DNA of 64,000 nucleotides from Paenibacillus sp. CC-CFT747 (GCA_030323305.1 CP106741.1:1514001-1578000); one strand, 5' to 3'. Numbered from the stretch's first letter, positions 1 through 9,689 are shown. Notes: generated from the sequence alone by a model not told the origin. Translations and numbers: made by a program.

Positions 1-194
1 AGCCAGATCAGAAGAAGCGGGCCGGACGGTATCGTGCTTTCGATCATGTAAGGCAGCGGGTCGAACAGCAGGCGCCGGAACCGGTACATCTGCTCGATCT
101 CTATAATCATTACCACCGAGAATCCTATTCGAAAAAGGGCCAGCGGAAGAGCGGGCACCCGGGTGTCCAACAAGCGGACTAACCAGCGGTTCAC
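1..194 (-). CDS. HTTM-type membrane protein, N-terminal part only
   Basis: The reading frame runs off the left edge, so only the first 64 residues are visible. It starts with GTG at 194 behind a GGAGGG ribosome binding site. A hydrophobic stretch around residues 15-32 (LALFRIGFSVVMIIEI) is followed by YRFRRLLFDP and PLLLIWL. This resembles the beginning of HTTM (horizontally transferred transmembrane, vitamin-K-carboxylase-like) proteins, which often open with an LALFRI-like helix and a predicted FxPxP loop. The function of bacterial HTTM proteins is mostly unknown. It lies 62 nt downstream of the next gene on the same strand and may be cotranscribed with it. The family call rests on a short segment, so it is moderate at best. 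Confidence 0.55.
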   Translation of the reverse strand, partial: MNRWLVRLLDTRVPALPLALFRIGFSVVMIIEIEQMYRFRRLLFDPLPYMIESTIPSGPLLLIW

Positions 195-256
195 GGGAAA
201 TCCCTCCTCATGCCGGATGAGGGCATCGTTTACCTTGTCTTTACCCGCTACAAACA

Positions 257-703
257 TTAACCAAACTTTATACATTGCAACTCCGGAAGATCTGCACTCC
301 CCGCATGAACAAGAAGATCGTCCCCGAAGTCTCCCGAATACAGCATTCTCTCTCCTCTGGGTCCATACAGCTCCAGGTGGAAGTACGGCAAAATATGGCC
401 GTGATGGTCATGTTCATAAGCCATCATTACCCTCGCGGTTTCCTCGGTTACCGGGCATACCAGCTGCTCCATGCCGAGGTCCAGGCTTTTTCGTGAGCAG
501 GCAAACCGTTCAAGCCTCCTCACCCCGTATGTGCTGGCTGCATAATGCGGATTCCCCTCGTAGGCGTAATCGCCCGGCCAGAATTTAAGCTTGAGAAGCC
601 GGCTGGCCGGAACAAAACGGCCTAGCAGTTGGTCCGCCAGAAGACGCTTGGCCTCGATGGACATGGCAGAATGCCAGACAACCCGATGGGTGTAACCCTT
701 CAT
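257..703 (-). CDS. Hypothetical protein, 148 aa
   Basis: I do not recognise this protein. The start ATG at 703 is chosen because GGGAGG lies six bases upstream; an upstream in-frame ATG at 721 lacks such a site. The protein is soluble in appearance, with no signal peptide or membrane segment. It contains a His/Asp-rich patch (YEHDHHGHILPYFHLELYG, about residues 95-113) that could bind metal, although no known motif is complete. The order on the minus strand is this gene, then the HTTM-type gene. Codon use matches the neighbours. A secreted or enzymatic role cannot be assigned. Confidence 0.6.
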   Translation of the reverse strand: MKGYTHRVVWHSAMSIEAKRLLADQLLGRFVPASRLLKLKFWPGDYAYEGNPHYAASTYGVRRLERFACSRKSLDLGMEQLVCPVTEETARVMMAYEHDHHGHILPYFHLELYGPRGERMLYSGDFGDDLLVHAGSADLPELQCIKFG

Positions 704-796
704 GAATACCCTCCCTGCCATCCAGTCTTTTTCCTGTTTCTATTTTACGTTAGAGCGTGCACCGGACAAACCCGCATTAAAAATCAATTATATATT

Positions 797-840
797 TTGA
801 TTATAACAATCAATTGACAGTAACTATCATTTTATATAAA
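797..840 (+). promoter_or_regulatory. Operator-like palindrome and promoter before the MFS gene
   Basis: A perfect 6-5-6 inverted repeat, TTGATT-N5-AATCAA, occupies 797-813 in an AT-rich patch. It is followed at once by TTGACA (814-819) and a TATATA/TATAAA -10-like element (833-840). The spacer is short (13-15 nt), so the exact -10 is uncertain. Such a palindrome touching the -35 box fits repression by a TetR- or MarR-type regulator, which is common for drug exporters. Confidence 0.5.
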
Positions 841-886
841 CTTCCATTATCAAGCCGGTTACCGGCTGCGAAAGGTGGAACCTCCT

Positions 887-2406
887 ATGTCAACCTCCGC
901 ATCCCGCAAGTGGTGGGTGCTCGGTGCTTTAAGCCTGGGTCTCTTTGCCGTAGGATTGGATACGACGATCCTGAATGTGGCCCTGCCCACCCTGGCCGCG
1001 GAATTATCGGCTACCACGGGCCAGCTTCAGTGGATGGTCGATTCGTACAATCTGGCGCTGGCCGCCGTTCTGCTTCCCGCCGGCATGCTGGGCGACCGGC
1101 TCGGCCGCAAGAAGCTGCTGCTCGCGGCCCTCGTATTATTCGGAGCGGCATCGGGAGCGTGCGCCTATGCCGGCACTCCGGATGTCCTCATTGTCATGCG
1201 AATCTTCCTCGGGATAGGTTCGGCTTTCCTCATTCCGCTCTCCATGTCCGTTCTGCCCGTTCTGTTCGAAGGCGCCGAACGGACGAAAGCCATGATGATC
1301 TGGGCGACGGTCAACATGCTCGGCATTCCGCTCGGTCCCCTTCTCGGCGGCTGGCTCCTGAAGCATTACGCCTGGGGCTCTGTCTTCCTCATCAACGTGC
1401 CTCTTGCGGCGGCGGCCGTCATCGCCGTAACGTTCCTCATGCCCGAATCCCGCTCCTCGGTCCGCCGCCGGTTTGACCTTCCCGGCCTTGCGCTCTCCAG
1501 CCTCGGGTTAACGGCGGTGATCTACGGGGTGATCCGCGGGGGCGAGCACGGGTGGTCCGCTCCGGCCGCCTGGGCAGCTCTTGCCGGGGGAGCCGCCCTC
1601 CTTCTGGTCTTCGTCCTGTGGCAGCGCCGCATCTCCTACAGCCTGATCGACCTCCCGCTGTTCCGCTCGGCCCGCTTCACCTGGGGCACCGTGCTCGCCA
1701 CGCTCGTATCCTTCGCCCTGTTCGGCCTGCTCTTCTCCATCCCGCAGTTCCTCCAAGCGGTGCTGGGCGCTGATACGCTCGGCACCGGGCTGCGGCTCCT
1801 TCCGCTCATCCTCGGGCTCGTCGTCGGAGCCAAGACCGCTCAGCGCCTGATGCCCGGGGCCGGCGCGAAGGCGGTGGCGGCCGCCGGCTTCGCGGTGCTC
1901 GCGGCTTCCTCGCCGCCGGGGCCTTCACGACGCCGGCTACCGGCTACGCCTTCACGGCCGCCTGGATGACAGCCGCCGGAGCCGGGCTGGGCCTAGCGTT
2001 GCCGACCTCGATGGATGCGGCGCTCGGGGAGCTGACCGCCGAACGAAGCGGCGTCGGCTCGGCGCTCATCATGGCCCTGCGCCAGGTCGGCGGCTCGTTC
2101 GGCGTAGCGCTGCTCGGAGCGGCGCTTAATGCCGGCTACCGCGCCCGGCTGGACACGTCCGCCCTGCCCGCTCCGGCAGCTGAAGCCGTGCGGCAGAGTG
2201 CGGCCGCCGGCGTCCGGACCGCCGCGCGCCTCTCCTCCGACACGCTGCTCGCCTCCGTCCGGGGCGCCTTCGTCCATGGCATGGACGTGACGCTCTGGAT
2301 CGGAGCGGGGACCGCCGCGCTCGGCCTGCTGCTGACGCTGGTCTTCCTGCCCCGCTCTGCCGACCGCTGTGCCGGAACCGCCGGCGGATCGGGCCCCCGG
2401 CCTTGA
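887..2406 (+). CDS. MFS drug exporter, DHA2 (EmrB/QacA) type, frameshifted
   Basis: This is a membrane exporter with about 14 predicted helices that would use the proton gradient to expel drugs. ATG at 887 follows AAAGGTGG. Family features include LDTTILNVALPTL in helix 1, the loop motif GMLGDRLGRKKLL near residues 70-82, and GIPLGPLLGGWL (motif C-like) near 145-156. The frame breaks at about 1903: the upstream frame degenerates into an SPPGP tail, while the downstream frame continues with AGFLAAGAFTT and then MTAAGAGLGLALP. One base appears to be missing in GCGGC. The restored length is 506 aa, normal for the family. The palindrome upstream suggests control by a local repressor. The substrate is unknown. 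Confidence 0.85.
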
Positions 2407-2557
2407 GCAATAGACGGCCGGCGTTGTCCCTCCTACTCCATGCCGGCTGGCCCGAGCAAATTTTTCCGCCTCTGCACAGCCTCCCACCTTGCCAGAGTCC
2501 TACACCCATCCGCCGCCCTTTCGGCGGCGCCCGATCAGCGTACCGCAGCCAACCTGG

Positions 2558-2586
2558 TTGTCCCCCTCTTCCAAAACCAGTAAACT
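2558..2586 (+). promoter_or_regulatory. Predicted sigma-A promoter of the cupin gene
   Basis: TTGTCC (2558-2563), a 17-nt spacer and TAAACT (2581-2586) lie 78 nt before the cupin start codon. The element closely resembles the promoter of the TetR gene at 3585-3613, including the CTTCC/CCTCC-AAAA spacer segment and the ACTGAA after the -10 box. Confidence 0.5.
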
Positions 2587-2663
2587 GAAAAAAACATTTC
2601 CCTCCCTGCTAACCGAAACGAATGATACATCAGGCAGGGAGCGGATCGAGGAGGAATTGGGGC

Positions 2664-3491
2664 ATGTCAAGAATCGCTATGGTGGAAGCGGCCGCGCCGA
2701 TCGATTTACCGTCACCCGTGATCCGGGCGGATCTGGCCTGGGCGCTTTTCTGGCCCGAGACGCGGGCCGGGTCTCTTCCGAATGGCGGAGGTAATGCCTT
2801 CATGCCATTGTCCCGTTGGCTGTGGGAGTCACTCGGCCGCGTAACCGGCTTTATGCGCATCGGCTCCGCCGAGACCGTCTGGGTTTTGGCCCCGCCCTGC
2901 GAGCCGTCCGCCCGTGAGCTTCTGACTCGGCTGCTCTCCTTCTGGAGTACGGAGGTCTATTGGGTATCTGAGGGCGATGCGCCCTGCACGGACTTTTCCG
3001 GATACGAGAACCGCTGGCTGCCTCCCGTACAGGATGTCTTTGCGAAGCCGGAGGAGGGATCCGTCTGGGACAGAGCGGCCGAGAAAAGCGGGTACGGCGA
3101 GGACCGGTACCTTATGCCCGCTCTCGGAGTGGGGCGGGTGGATATGAAGGTGCAGGTCGTTAACCCGGGCACCGCTTCGGTCGAGCTTCACAGTCACAGC
3201 ACCCTCGACGAGTACTATTTGGTTCTGAGCGGCCGCGGCACCTTGCGTATGGCCTCTCACCGCATCCCCGTCGGACCGGGATCGCTCATTGCGAAGCCCA
3301 GCGGACCGGACTTAACCAGCCAAATTCTCGCGGATCGGAACGAACCGGTGGTGGTCCTGGACATCGAAGCCTTTACTTCTCCTACCGGCCGCAAGGACGT
3401 CTGTGTGTGCCCGGATGAGAATCTAATGATTCTCCAAGGGGCCGGCTGGTGGTCCACGGTTCCTTTAACGAACATGGAGCCTATCGAGTAA
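2664..3491 (+). CDS. Cupin-domain protein, 275 aa
   Basis: The start ATG at 2664 follows GAGGAGGA. Residues about 1-150 form a domain I do not recognise. From about residue 160 a single cupin barrel is visible, with the metal-binding pattern H-S-H-S-T-x-D-E-Y-Y (about 184-193) and the second motif region RIPVGPGSLIAKPSG. Cupins of this kind are often isomerases, dioxygenases or sugar-binding sensors, so no substrate can be assigned. The gene stands alone between the exporter and a TetR regulator and shares a near-identical promoter with that regulator, which suggests the two are controlled together. The frame is intact. Confidence 0.75.
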   Translation: MSRIAMVEAAAPIDLPSPVIRADLAWALFWPETRAGSLPNGGGNAFMPLSRWLWESLGRVTGFMRIGSAETVWVLAPPCEPSARELLTRLLSFWSTEVYWVSEGDAPCTDFSGYENRWLPPVQDVFAKPEEGSVWDRAAEKSGYGEDRYLMPALGVGRVDMKVQVVNPGTASVELHSHSTLDEYYLVLSGRGTLRMASHRIPVGPGSLIAKPSGPDLTSQILADRNEPVVVLDIEAFTSPTGRKDVCVCPDENLMILQGAGWWSTVPLTNMEPIE

Positions 3492-3584
3492 CAGAGGAAC
3501 GCCTAGTGCCTTATCCGTGAGTGTTGTTTTGCTTTGGGCTCGTCTTGCCGAAAAGGACCTCCGGTACGCAGACCGCGCCCGGCG

Positions 3585-3613
3585 TTGTCCCCCGCCTCCA
3601 AAAACGGTACACT
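3585..3613 (+). promoter_or_regulatory. Predicted sigma-A promoter of the TetR gene
   Basis: TTGTCC (3585-3590), a 17-nt spacer and TACACT (3608-3613) lie 35 nt before the GTG start of the TetR gene. Spacer sequence and downstream ACTGAA are shared with the cupin promoter at 2558-2586. Confidence 0.5.
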
Positions 3614-3647
3614 GAAGAAAACATAGACAGGCATCGGAGGCGAGCAA

Positions 3648-4257
3648 GTGAAGGCAGACGACACGCCCAAGGCCGGACTCCGCGAGCGCAAGAAGCAGAA
3701 AACGAAAGCGGCTATCCAGCATCATGCCCTGAGGCTTTTAAGGAGCAGGGCTACCAGCAGACGACCACCGAACAAATCGCCGAGGCGGCGGAGGTTTCCC
3801 CGAGCACCTTGTTCCGTTATTTCCCGACCAAGGAAGCCCTCGTGCTTGAGGACGACTTCGATCCGATGCTCATCGAGGCCTTCCGTACCCAGCCGAACGA
3901 GCTTACCGCGGTTCAAGCCCTTCGGGGAACGATCCGGCAGGTCGCTTCCTCGTTCCGGAGGAAGAGCGCCTGAGCATCCGGGAGCGGATGAATCTCTCGA
4001 TGAGCGTGCCCGAATTGAAAGCGGCCGCCTTGAGCCATACCGCGTCCATGTTGGACTTCGTCGCCCGGCTGATCGCCAACCGGGAGGGCAGGGAAGCCGA
4101 GGACCCTTATGTTCTCGCTTCAGCGGGAGCGCTTATCGGCGTGATTCTCTCCGCCCACCAATTCTCCGCCCAACACCCCGAGGAAGACTTTCTCGAGGTT
4201 ATCGATCGGCTGCTCGGGGCTTTGGAGGAGGCGCCTCTCGGCTCCCGCCTCCGCTAG
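3648..4257 (+). CDS. TetR-family regulator, two frameshifts
   Basis: This is a DNA-binding repressor with an N-terminal helix-turn-helix. GTG at 3648 follows CGGAGGCGAG. The HTH is clear after joining frames: GYQQTTTEQIAEAAEVSPSTLFRYFPTKEALV (about residues 36-67). Two single-base losses split the gene, one in the TTTT run near 3737 (ALRLF-KEQGY) and one at about 3956 (SFPEEERLSIRERM). The restored length is 203 aa, normal for TetR. The C-terminal ligand-binding part, from SVPELKAAALSHTASMLDF onward, is family-typical but does not reveal a ligand. Candidate targets are its own promoter, the similar cupin promoter and the nearby exporter genes. Confidence 0.8.
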
Positions 4258-4284
4258 AGCTTTATCCGGTCAAGACAGGCCAGT

Positions 4285-4318
4285 AAGCCGGGAGAGCTGC
4301 TCTTCCCGGCTTGTTTGC
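4285..4318 (+). terminator. Rho-independent terminator after the TetR gene
   Basis: The stem AAGCCGGGA/TCCCGGCTT (4285-4293 with 4304-4312) is followed by TTGTTTGCTT. It lies 27 nt after the TetR stop codon. Confidence 0.6.
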
Positions 4319-4502
4319 TTGAAAATCCCACGGTCCCCCCTCTCCTTTTCATCACCGGCCCTTTTCTTCCGTAGACGTTCCTCCTCGCGGACGCTTTCTT
4401 CGGCCCTCTCCTTTTTTTCGCACCCCTTCCAAACTTTATGGCCGCCTGCCTCGTGATAAGAGTACATACATGTGTGATAACCCATAAAGGAAGAGAACGC
4501 TT

Positions 4503-5372
4503 ATGATTCAGCTCCACCAATTATCCAAAAGCTACAAAACGAACGAGTGGGCCTTGCGCAAGCTCGACCTCACCATCGGCAAAGGCATGTTCGGCCTGCT
4601 CGGACCGAACGGGGCCGGTAAAACCACCCTGATGCGCATTCTGGCCACCCTGATGCGCCCGACGGAAGGGACGGGGACGGTCAATGGCCGTCCCCTGACG
4701 AAGCCGGAGGAGATCCGTGAAATCGTGGGCTACCTCCCGCAGTACTTTCAGATCTACCCGCAGCTGACCGGGCGGGAATTTCTCGAGTATGCCGCCGTGA
4801 TGAAGGGGATTGGGGACCGTGGAGAGCGGAAGCGGCAGATCGCCGGGCTGCTCGACAAGGTAAACCTGACCGACAAGGCGAATCGCAAAATCAAATCTTA
4901 TTCCGGCGGCATGAAACAGCGGCTCGGCATCGCCCAGGCTCTGCTCGGAAGCCCCGAGGTGATCATCGTGGACGAGCCGACCGCCGGGCTCGATCCGGAG
5001 GAGCGGGTCCGTTTCCGCCACCTCCTCGGCGAGCTGAGCCTGCAGCGCATCGTCATTCTCTCCACGCACATCGTGGCGGACATCGAGAGCTCCTGCCAGC
5101 AGGCCGCGGTCCTCTCCCGCGGGTCCCTCCGGTTCTGCGGCAGCCTGGAGGAGCTGCAGGCTCACGGGGAGAACCGCGTCTGGGAGATGACGGTCAGCGA
5201 ACGGGAATTCGCCGGGCTGTCTCCGCTGCCCATCGTCGCGAGCCGCCGCACCGGAAGCGGCATCCACTGCCGGATCATCAGCCCCGAGGCTCCTGCGGCG
5301 GACGCCGTCACGGTCCCTCCCACGCTGGAGGACGGCTACCTCGCTCTGATCGGAGGAAACCGTCATGAGTAA
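4503..5372 (+). CDS. ABC exporter ATP-binding protein
   Basis: This is the 289-residue ATPase of an ABC-2 type exporter, first gene of a six-gene operon. ATG at 4503 follows AAAGGAAGAG. The Walker A motif GPNGAGKTT is at about 34-42, the Q-loop is YLPQYF, the signature is SYSGGMKQR (about 134-142), the Walker B with glutamate is VIIVDEPTAGLDP, and the switch histidine is in LSTHIV. A roughly 80-residue C-terminal extension follows the nucleotide-binding domain, as in exporters of the CcmA/NatA group. The stop overlaps the start of the next gene by 8 nt, which indicates translational coupling to its membrane partner. The frame is intact. Confidence 0.92.
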   Translation: MIQLHQLSKSYKTNEWALRKLDLTIGKGMFGLLGPNGAGKTTLMRILATLMRPTEGTGTVNGRPLTKPEEIREIVGYLPQYFQIYPQLTGREFLEYAAVMKGIGDRGERKRQIAGLLDKVNLTDKANRKIKSYSGGMKQRLGIAQALLGSPEVIIVDEPTAGLDPEERVRFRHLLGELSLQRIVILSTHIVADIESSCQQAAVLSRGSLRFCGSLEELQAHGENRVWEMTVSEREFAGLSPLPIVASRRTGSGIHCRIISPEAPAADAVTVPPTLEDGYLALIGGNRHE

Positions 5373-7559
5373 AGGGCTTGCCCACTTCCGGCTGGAGCTT
5401 CGGCTCCTTACCCGCAGCCGCTTCTGGCCGTGGCTTCCGCTTCTTTTTGGCGTGTGGATGGCGTTGTCCTTATCCAAGCCGGCCCCCCGGTCTCCGAGGA
5501 CTTGTACCTGTACGCCTATGAGTTTCACAAAATCCAGCACACTCTCAGTCTCGGAGCGGCCATGCTCCTCGGCATCGCCCTCGTGAAGCGGGATCTCCGA
5601 AGCCCGGCGTACGAATGGACGGGAAGCTTTCCCGTCTCGAGCCTCGTTCCCTTCGGCACTAAATTTGCCGCCGGCTTCCTGTACTTGAGCCTGTTCACCT
5701 TGGCCATGGATGCCGTATATGCCTGGTTCGCCTGGAGGCTTGACTATCCTGCCGGCATTTTGGTCCGGGAGCTGCTGTTTTTTACGGGCCAGTACGAATG
5801 GTCCTATGCCGTTACCCTTCTGCTCGCCATGGTCCTCGCCGCCGGCATTCCCGGCCGGACCGCTTACCTGATCGGCTTCTGCGCCTGGGTGTTCGGCACT
5901 TATTTTCTCGATGCTTTCGTCATCAGCCGCCAGCGGCTATTCGTTCTGAGAACCTTTCACTTGAGCCAGCTGCAGCTGAATACCTTCTATGAGAGTGAAG
6001 TGTGGGGGCCTTGGATCCAAGCCGGCGAACGGACCGCCTCCCGCTTGTTCGTGCTCGTCTTCCTGCTTCTGCTCGCGGCGGTCGGCATCGTCCTGCTGCA
6101 GAGGGCGCGTCCGAGCCGCTCGGCACGGGCCTGGGCGGCCGGAAGCCTCGTCCTGCTGCTGGCCTCCGCCGCGGCCTTCGTCCCGTATGGCCAGCTATGG
6201 GCTGCGCGGTACAAGGCGCAGGCAGCTAAGCTGGAGGCGGCTCTCGATTATGCCGCCGATAACGGGACCCGTTCCTTCACGACCTTTGGGGTGAAGGAGT
6301 ATCAGATTCAGGCCCGGCAGACGACCAGCGGAACGGTACGGTTCACCGCCTTGCTGCGCCTGCCGACGGATGGGCTCCCTGCCCAGGGGCCCCTGCCTTT
6401 TACACTGAATCAGGCTTACGCCGTTAAACAGGTCAAATGGAATGGGAAGGAGCTCCCCGTCTCGCGACGGCACGATCTTCTGCTGATTGAGCCCTCCCGG
6501 CTTGAGCCCGCTCTCGCGGAGCAGACCTTGGCCGTGGAGTACGAGGGAGGAGCCCCCGATTGGTACTACCAGGGAGAGACGGAGGTTATGGGCTCTTTCG
6601 TGAAGGATGAGTATGTGCTGCTCCCCTCCTCCGAGGCCTGGTACCCGATTCCCGGAGACGAGCCTTTGCACTTTCGGAACGGCGGGGAGCTTATTCAAGT
6701 ACGCGGCGGCCGGATGAAAGGCTCCTCCGATTTCAAGGTGACGCTGGAAGGCTTCAAAGGGCGGATATACGGAACCCTGCCGGGGAAGGAGCAGCCGGAC
6801 GGCCGGCAGGTCTACGAGGGCCGGAACGCCGACGGGCTTTCACTCTTCGGCGGCCAGCTCATCGAGGTGACCTCTCCGGGTGAACCGCTCAAAGTCATTA
6901 CCTCGCCGGGCAACCGGAAGGAAGCCCAGCGTTTTCTCGATGACATCGCCGCCGAGAAACGGTATTACCGCACCTGGCTCCCCCTGTCTGACGAAATGCT
7001 GGAGAAGATCTTCTATTTCCCTACCTCTCACTGGGGAGAAGGGAAATATGCCGAGCAGGAGCTGACGGGAAACAGCACCGTGATCGGCGAGACGAAGAAC
7101 CATAATCTGGATGACGTCCAGAAGACGGCAACCGTCCAGGCTGTGCTGTATGGAGATGTGGATATTCACGCTTCCTTTACGGAAAACCGCGAGAGCCCGC
7201 CGGACGGGGGACCCGTTTCCTGGGCGGCCGAGGTCCGCAAAGCGATCCGGTACCTGTACCTGCTGGACGGCAAGGGACTGACGCCGGAGGAGGTGGCTCA
7301 ATCGCACGGCCTGGCTGCCATGCTTTATCTGCCCGAGCCGCTCGGAACAGACCCTAAGAACGGGGATGGCCGTTTTATAACGGAGGGCATCAACCGGGCG
7401 GTGGCGGAAGGCAAAGCCGACAAGGTCAAGGAGCTCCTGCGGGGCTACTATGAAAAAGGGCTCGGCATTCGGGAATCCTCTGCAGACGGGGAGCCGGCCT
7501 ACCCGGTCATTACCGCCGAGCAGTGGAACCGGGACTGGAAGCGGGTGGTGGGACCATGA
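5365..7559 (+). CDS. ABC-2 permease with large extracytoplasmic domain, frameshifted
   Basis: The restored 731-residue protein has six or so N-terminal membrane helices (about residues 20-280). A hydrophilic region of about 450 residues follows, containing DWYYQG, VLLPSSEAWYPIPGDEP and YFPTSHWGEGKYAEQEL. The arrangement and the WYP-type segment resemble ABC permeases fused to a peptidase M1-like domain. No HExxH zinc motif is present, so it is probably not an active protease. ATG at 5365 lies inside the end of the ATPase gene. A G appears to be missing in the GG at about 5460 (GVWM-GVVLIQAGPP). The cargo is unknown. The stop overlaps the next start as ATGA. Confidence 0.8.
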
Positions 7560-8257
7560 GCCGCTGGCTGATCGAAATGAAGAACCTGCGGACCCCTCTT
7601 GTTCTGGTCCCGGCCGTTTACTACGGCCTGCTGCTCGCCTCCATCGCGCTGTCGGCCCCGGACCGCCCACGAAATCTGTATAATTATAATGAATTGGCGT
7701 TCCTCCCCTTTGTGGTTATGCTGACGTTTCTGATGGGAAGGGTGGAATTCGGAGGAAGAACGATGGAAATTCTCTCCACCTACCCTCTCTCTTATACCCG
7801 GCTGCTGCTCCGCAAGCTGGCCGTTGCCCTGGCTGCCGCCGTGCTGCTGCACGCCGGCCTCATGGGGGCTTACCGGCTCCGGTTTCATACGCTGGAGGCC
7901 TTGTATTATCCCTACAACGGAACCGCCCCCGGTGCAGCCGATGCGGGCTGGCTGCCTCTTCTGCTGCAGGCCCTGCCCGCTTATCTGCTCCTCGCGGCAG
8001 TGACCCTGCTCGGCATGACCCTGTCCCGCAAGCTGTACGGGGGACTCGCCGCCGGCTTCGGGCTGTGGATGCTCGGCGTCCTTATGCCGCCCGGTGCCTT
8101 CGGTCCTTTTACGCTGCTGACGGCAAGCCTTACGAAGGAAACGGCCTTCCCGGTTAACCGGGTCTGGCTTATCGGTGCGGGCATGCTGGCGGCCGCTGTG
8201 GCTGCTCTCCTCCTCAACCGGAGGAGCCGTTGGGTGGTCGAGGGAGAGACGGACTAA
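7556..8257 (+). CDS. ABC-2 type membrane subunit, 233 aa
   Basis: This small permease subunit has six predicted membrane helices and no enzymatic motif. The start ATG at 7556 overlaps the previous stop codon as ATGA; a more upstream in-frame start would need a long overlap. The segment GRVEFGGRTMEILSTYPLSYTRLLLRKL, between helices 2 and 3, resembles the cytosolic coupling loop of ABC-2 permeases (GREREEGTLE-like). It most likely pairs with the preceding large permease and the ATPase at 4503-5372 as a three-gene exporter. The frame is intact. Confidence 0.8.
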   Translation: MSRWLIEMKNLRTPLVLVPAVYYGLLLASIALSAPDRPRNLYNYNELAFLPFVVMLTFLMGRVEFGGRTMEILSTYPLSYTRLLLRKLAVALAAAVLLHAGLMGAYRLRFHTLEALYYPYNGTAPGAADAGWLPLLLQALPAYLLLAAVTLLGMTLSRKLYGGLAAGFGLWMLGVLMPPGAFGPFTLLTASLTKETAFPVNRVWLIGAGMLAAAVAALLLNRRSRWVVEGETD

Positions 8258-8306
8258 ACCAGGCGAGTGCCTTATCCAGTCCATCATCGAAAGGAGAGAT
8301 GCCCGT

Positions 8307-8900
8307 ATGCTGACCGACGAACAGCTGGTTCAGGCCATGGCCCGGGGCGACCAGGCGGCGTTCGAAGCGTTCGTGCACCGTTACCACGGCCCCCTGCTCG
8401 GCTATCTGGAACGGACTCTCCAGGATGCCCGGAAGGCCGAGGATCTCGTCCAGGAGGTGTTCCTCCGCCTGATCCGTCAGCTAAGGAACGGCCGTCCGCC
8501 CGATCCGGTCCGCCCCTGGCTGTATAAGGTCGCCTTGAATCTGTGCCGGGACTATTGGAAAAGCCCGGCCTTCCGCACCGGGAGCGGGCTTATGGAGACG
8601 CCGCCCGAGCGCAAGGATTCCGAGCCTTCGGTTTCGGAAATCTATGAGCGGCAGGAAACCCGAAAGGAGCTGCTGGAAACGCTGGACGAGCTGCCCGAGG
8701 TGCAGCGGCATATTATCGTGCTGCGCTTCTACCAGGAGCTGAAGCTTCAGGAGATTGCCGCGGCGCTCGAGATTCCTCTCAGTTCCATCAAAACCCATCT
8801 GTATACGGGCCTGAAGAAGCTTCAGAAGCGCCTCCTCGGGAGGCCTCCGGAATCACCCAAGGAAAGGAAGGAACCCCCTCATGCGAGAGCCGACCGATGA
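8307..8900 (+). CDS. ECF-type RNA polymerase sigma factor
   Basis: This is an extracytoplasmic-function sigma factor of 197 residues. ATG at 8307 follows AAAGGAGAG. Region 2 spans about residues 10-80, with the DARKAEDLVQEVFLRLIR core-binding/-10 recognition segment. Region 4 spans about 125-175, with LPEVQRHIIVLRFYQELKLQEIAAALEIPLSSIKTHLYTGLKKL. The gene sits inside an operon of ABC exporter genes and overlaps the following membrane gene by 20 nt, the usual arrangement for a sigma factor and its anti-sigma factor. The signal and target promoters cannot be read from the sequence. The frame is intact. Confidence 0.92.
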   Translation: MLTDEQLVQAMARGDQAAFEAFVHRYHGPLLGYLERTLQDARKAEDLVQEVFLRLIRQLRNGRPPDPVRPWLYKVALNLCRDYWKSPAFRTGSGLMETPPERKDSEPSVSEIYERQETRKELLETLDELPEVQRHIIVLRFYQELKLQEIAAALEIPLSSIKTHLYTGLKKLQKRLLGRPPESPKERKEPPHARADR

Positions 8901-9689
8901 CCAGCTGAACGAGCTGGAAAAAGAACTGCGCCGCGCCATGCCGGATTATCTGGCCCGGTCCCCCCGTCCCGGGGAGACGCAAAGCCTGCTCCAGTCTCTG
9001 CAGGAGGAATTCAATACGTTGAAGGAGGAGCCTTCCGTCTTCCCCGCCGCCTCAGCCGGCACTCCGTCCCTGTACCGGCTGGTGCGTTCCCAGCTGCGCC
9101 TCTATTCGAGGTCCTTCTGGCTCGCCGGTCTGCTCCTCCTGGTCCTGCTCCTCACGTCGGGATCCTCCGTGCGTTTCCTCGGACCGGGCGGGCTCTATTC
9201 CCTGCTGCTGCCCGTCCTGCTCTTCAGCGGGATGGCTTACAGCCTCCGCTCTTCTAACGGGGCGATGCGCCTCCTGGAGAGCATCACGCCTTATCCGCCG
9301 GCCCTCCTCCTCCTCGGCCGCTGGGTGATTGTGCTCACCCTGACCCTTCTCATGGGCGCAGCCGGAAGCCTAACCGCCTCCTTCGAGAAAGCGCCGGTGC
9401 CTGCGCTCGAGTTTCTTCTGGGGTGGCTTCCCCTCTCGTCTTTGCCGGAGGCTTGCTGGGCTGGCTTCTGCTGTGGAAGGGAAGCACGCCCGCCTTCGCC
9501 GCTTCGTTCCTCGGCTGGGCCGTTCAGATGGCGGCGGTGAAGGCTTACCCGGCGGGAATCCCGTCATGGGGGGTCGACGGGACGGCCCTGCAAGGAGGCT
9601 TTCTCGCCGCCGGACTCGTTCTGGCAGCCGCTGCACTCGGGAAGGCCAAGCGGCTGCAGCCGGCCCCGGCCCCCGGAGGGGCGCGATGA
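8881..9689 (+). CDS. Membrane protein, possible anti-sigma/permease fusion, frameshifted
   Basis: The restored 269-residue protein begins with a cytosolic helical stretch of about 75 residues (TDDQLNELEKELRRAMPDYLARS and onward) that looks like the N-terminal domain of membrane anti-sigma factors but has no zinc-binding HxxxCxxC. About six membrane helices follow (LLLLVLLLTSG, YSLLLPVLLFSGMAYSL, ALLLLGRWVIVLTLTLLMGAAG and others), as in an ABC permease. ATG at 8881 overlaps the sigma gene. One G appears lost in GGGG at 9420-9423. It overlaps the next ATPase as ATGA, so it may serve both as sigma regulator and as exporter subunit. That dual role is inference. Confidence 0.65.
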
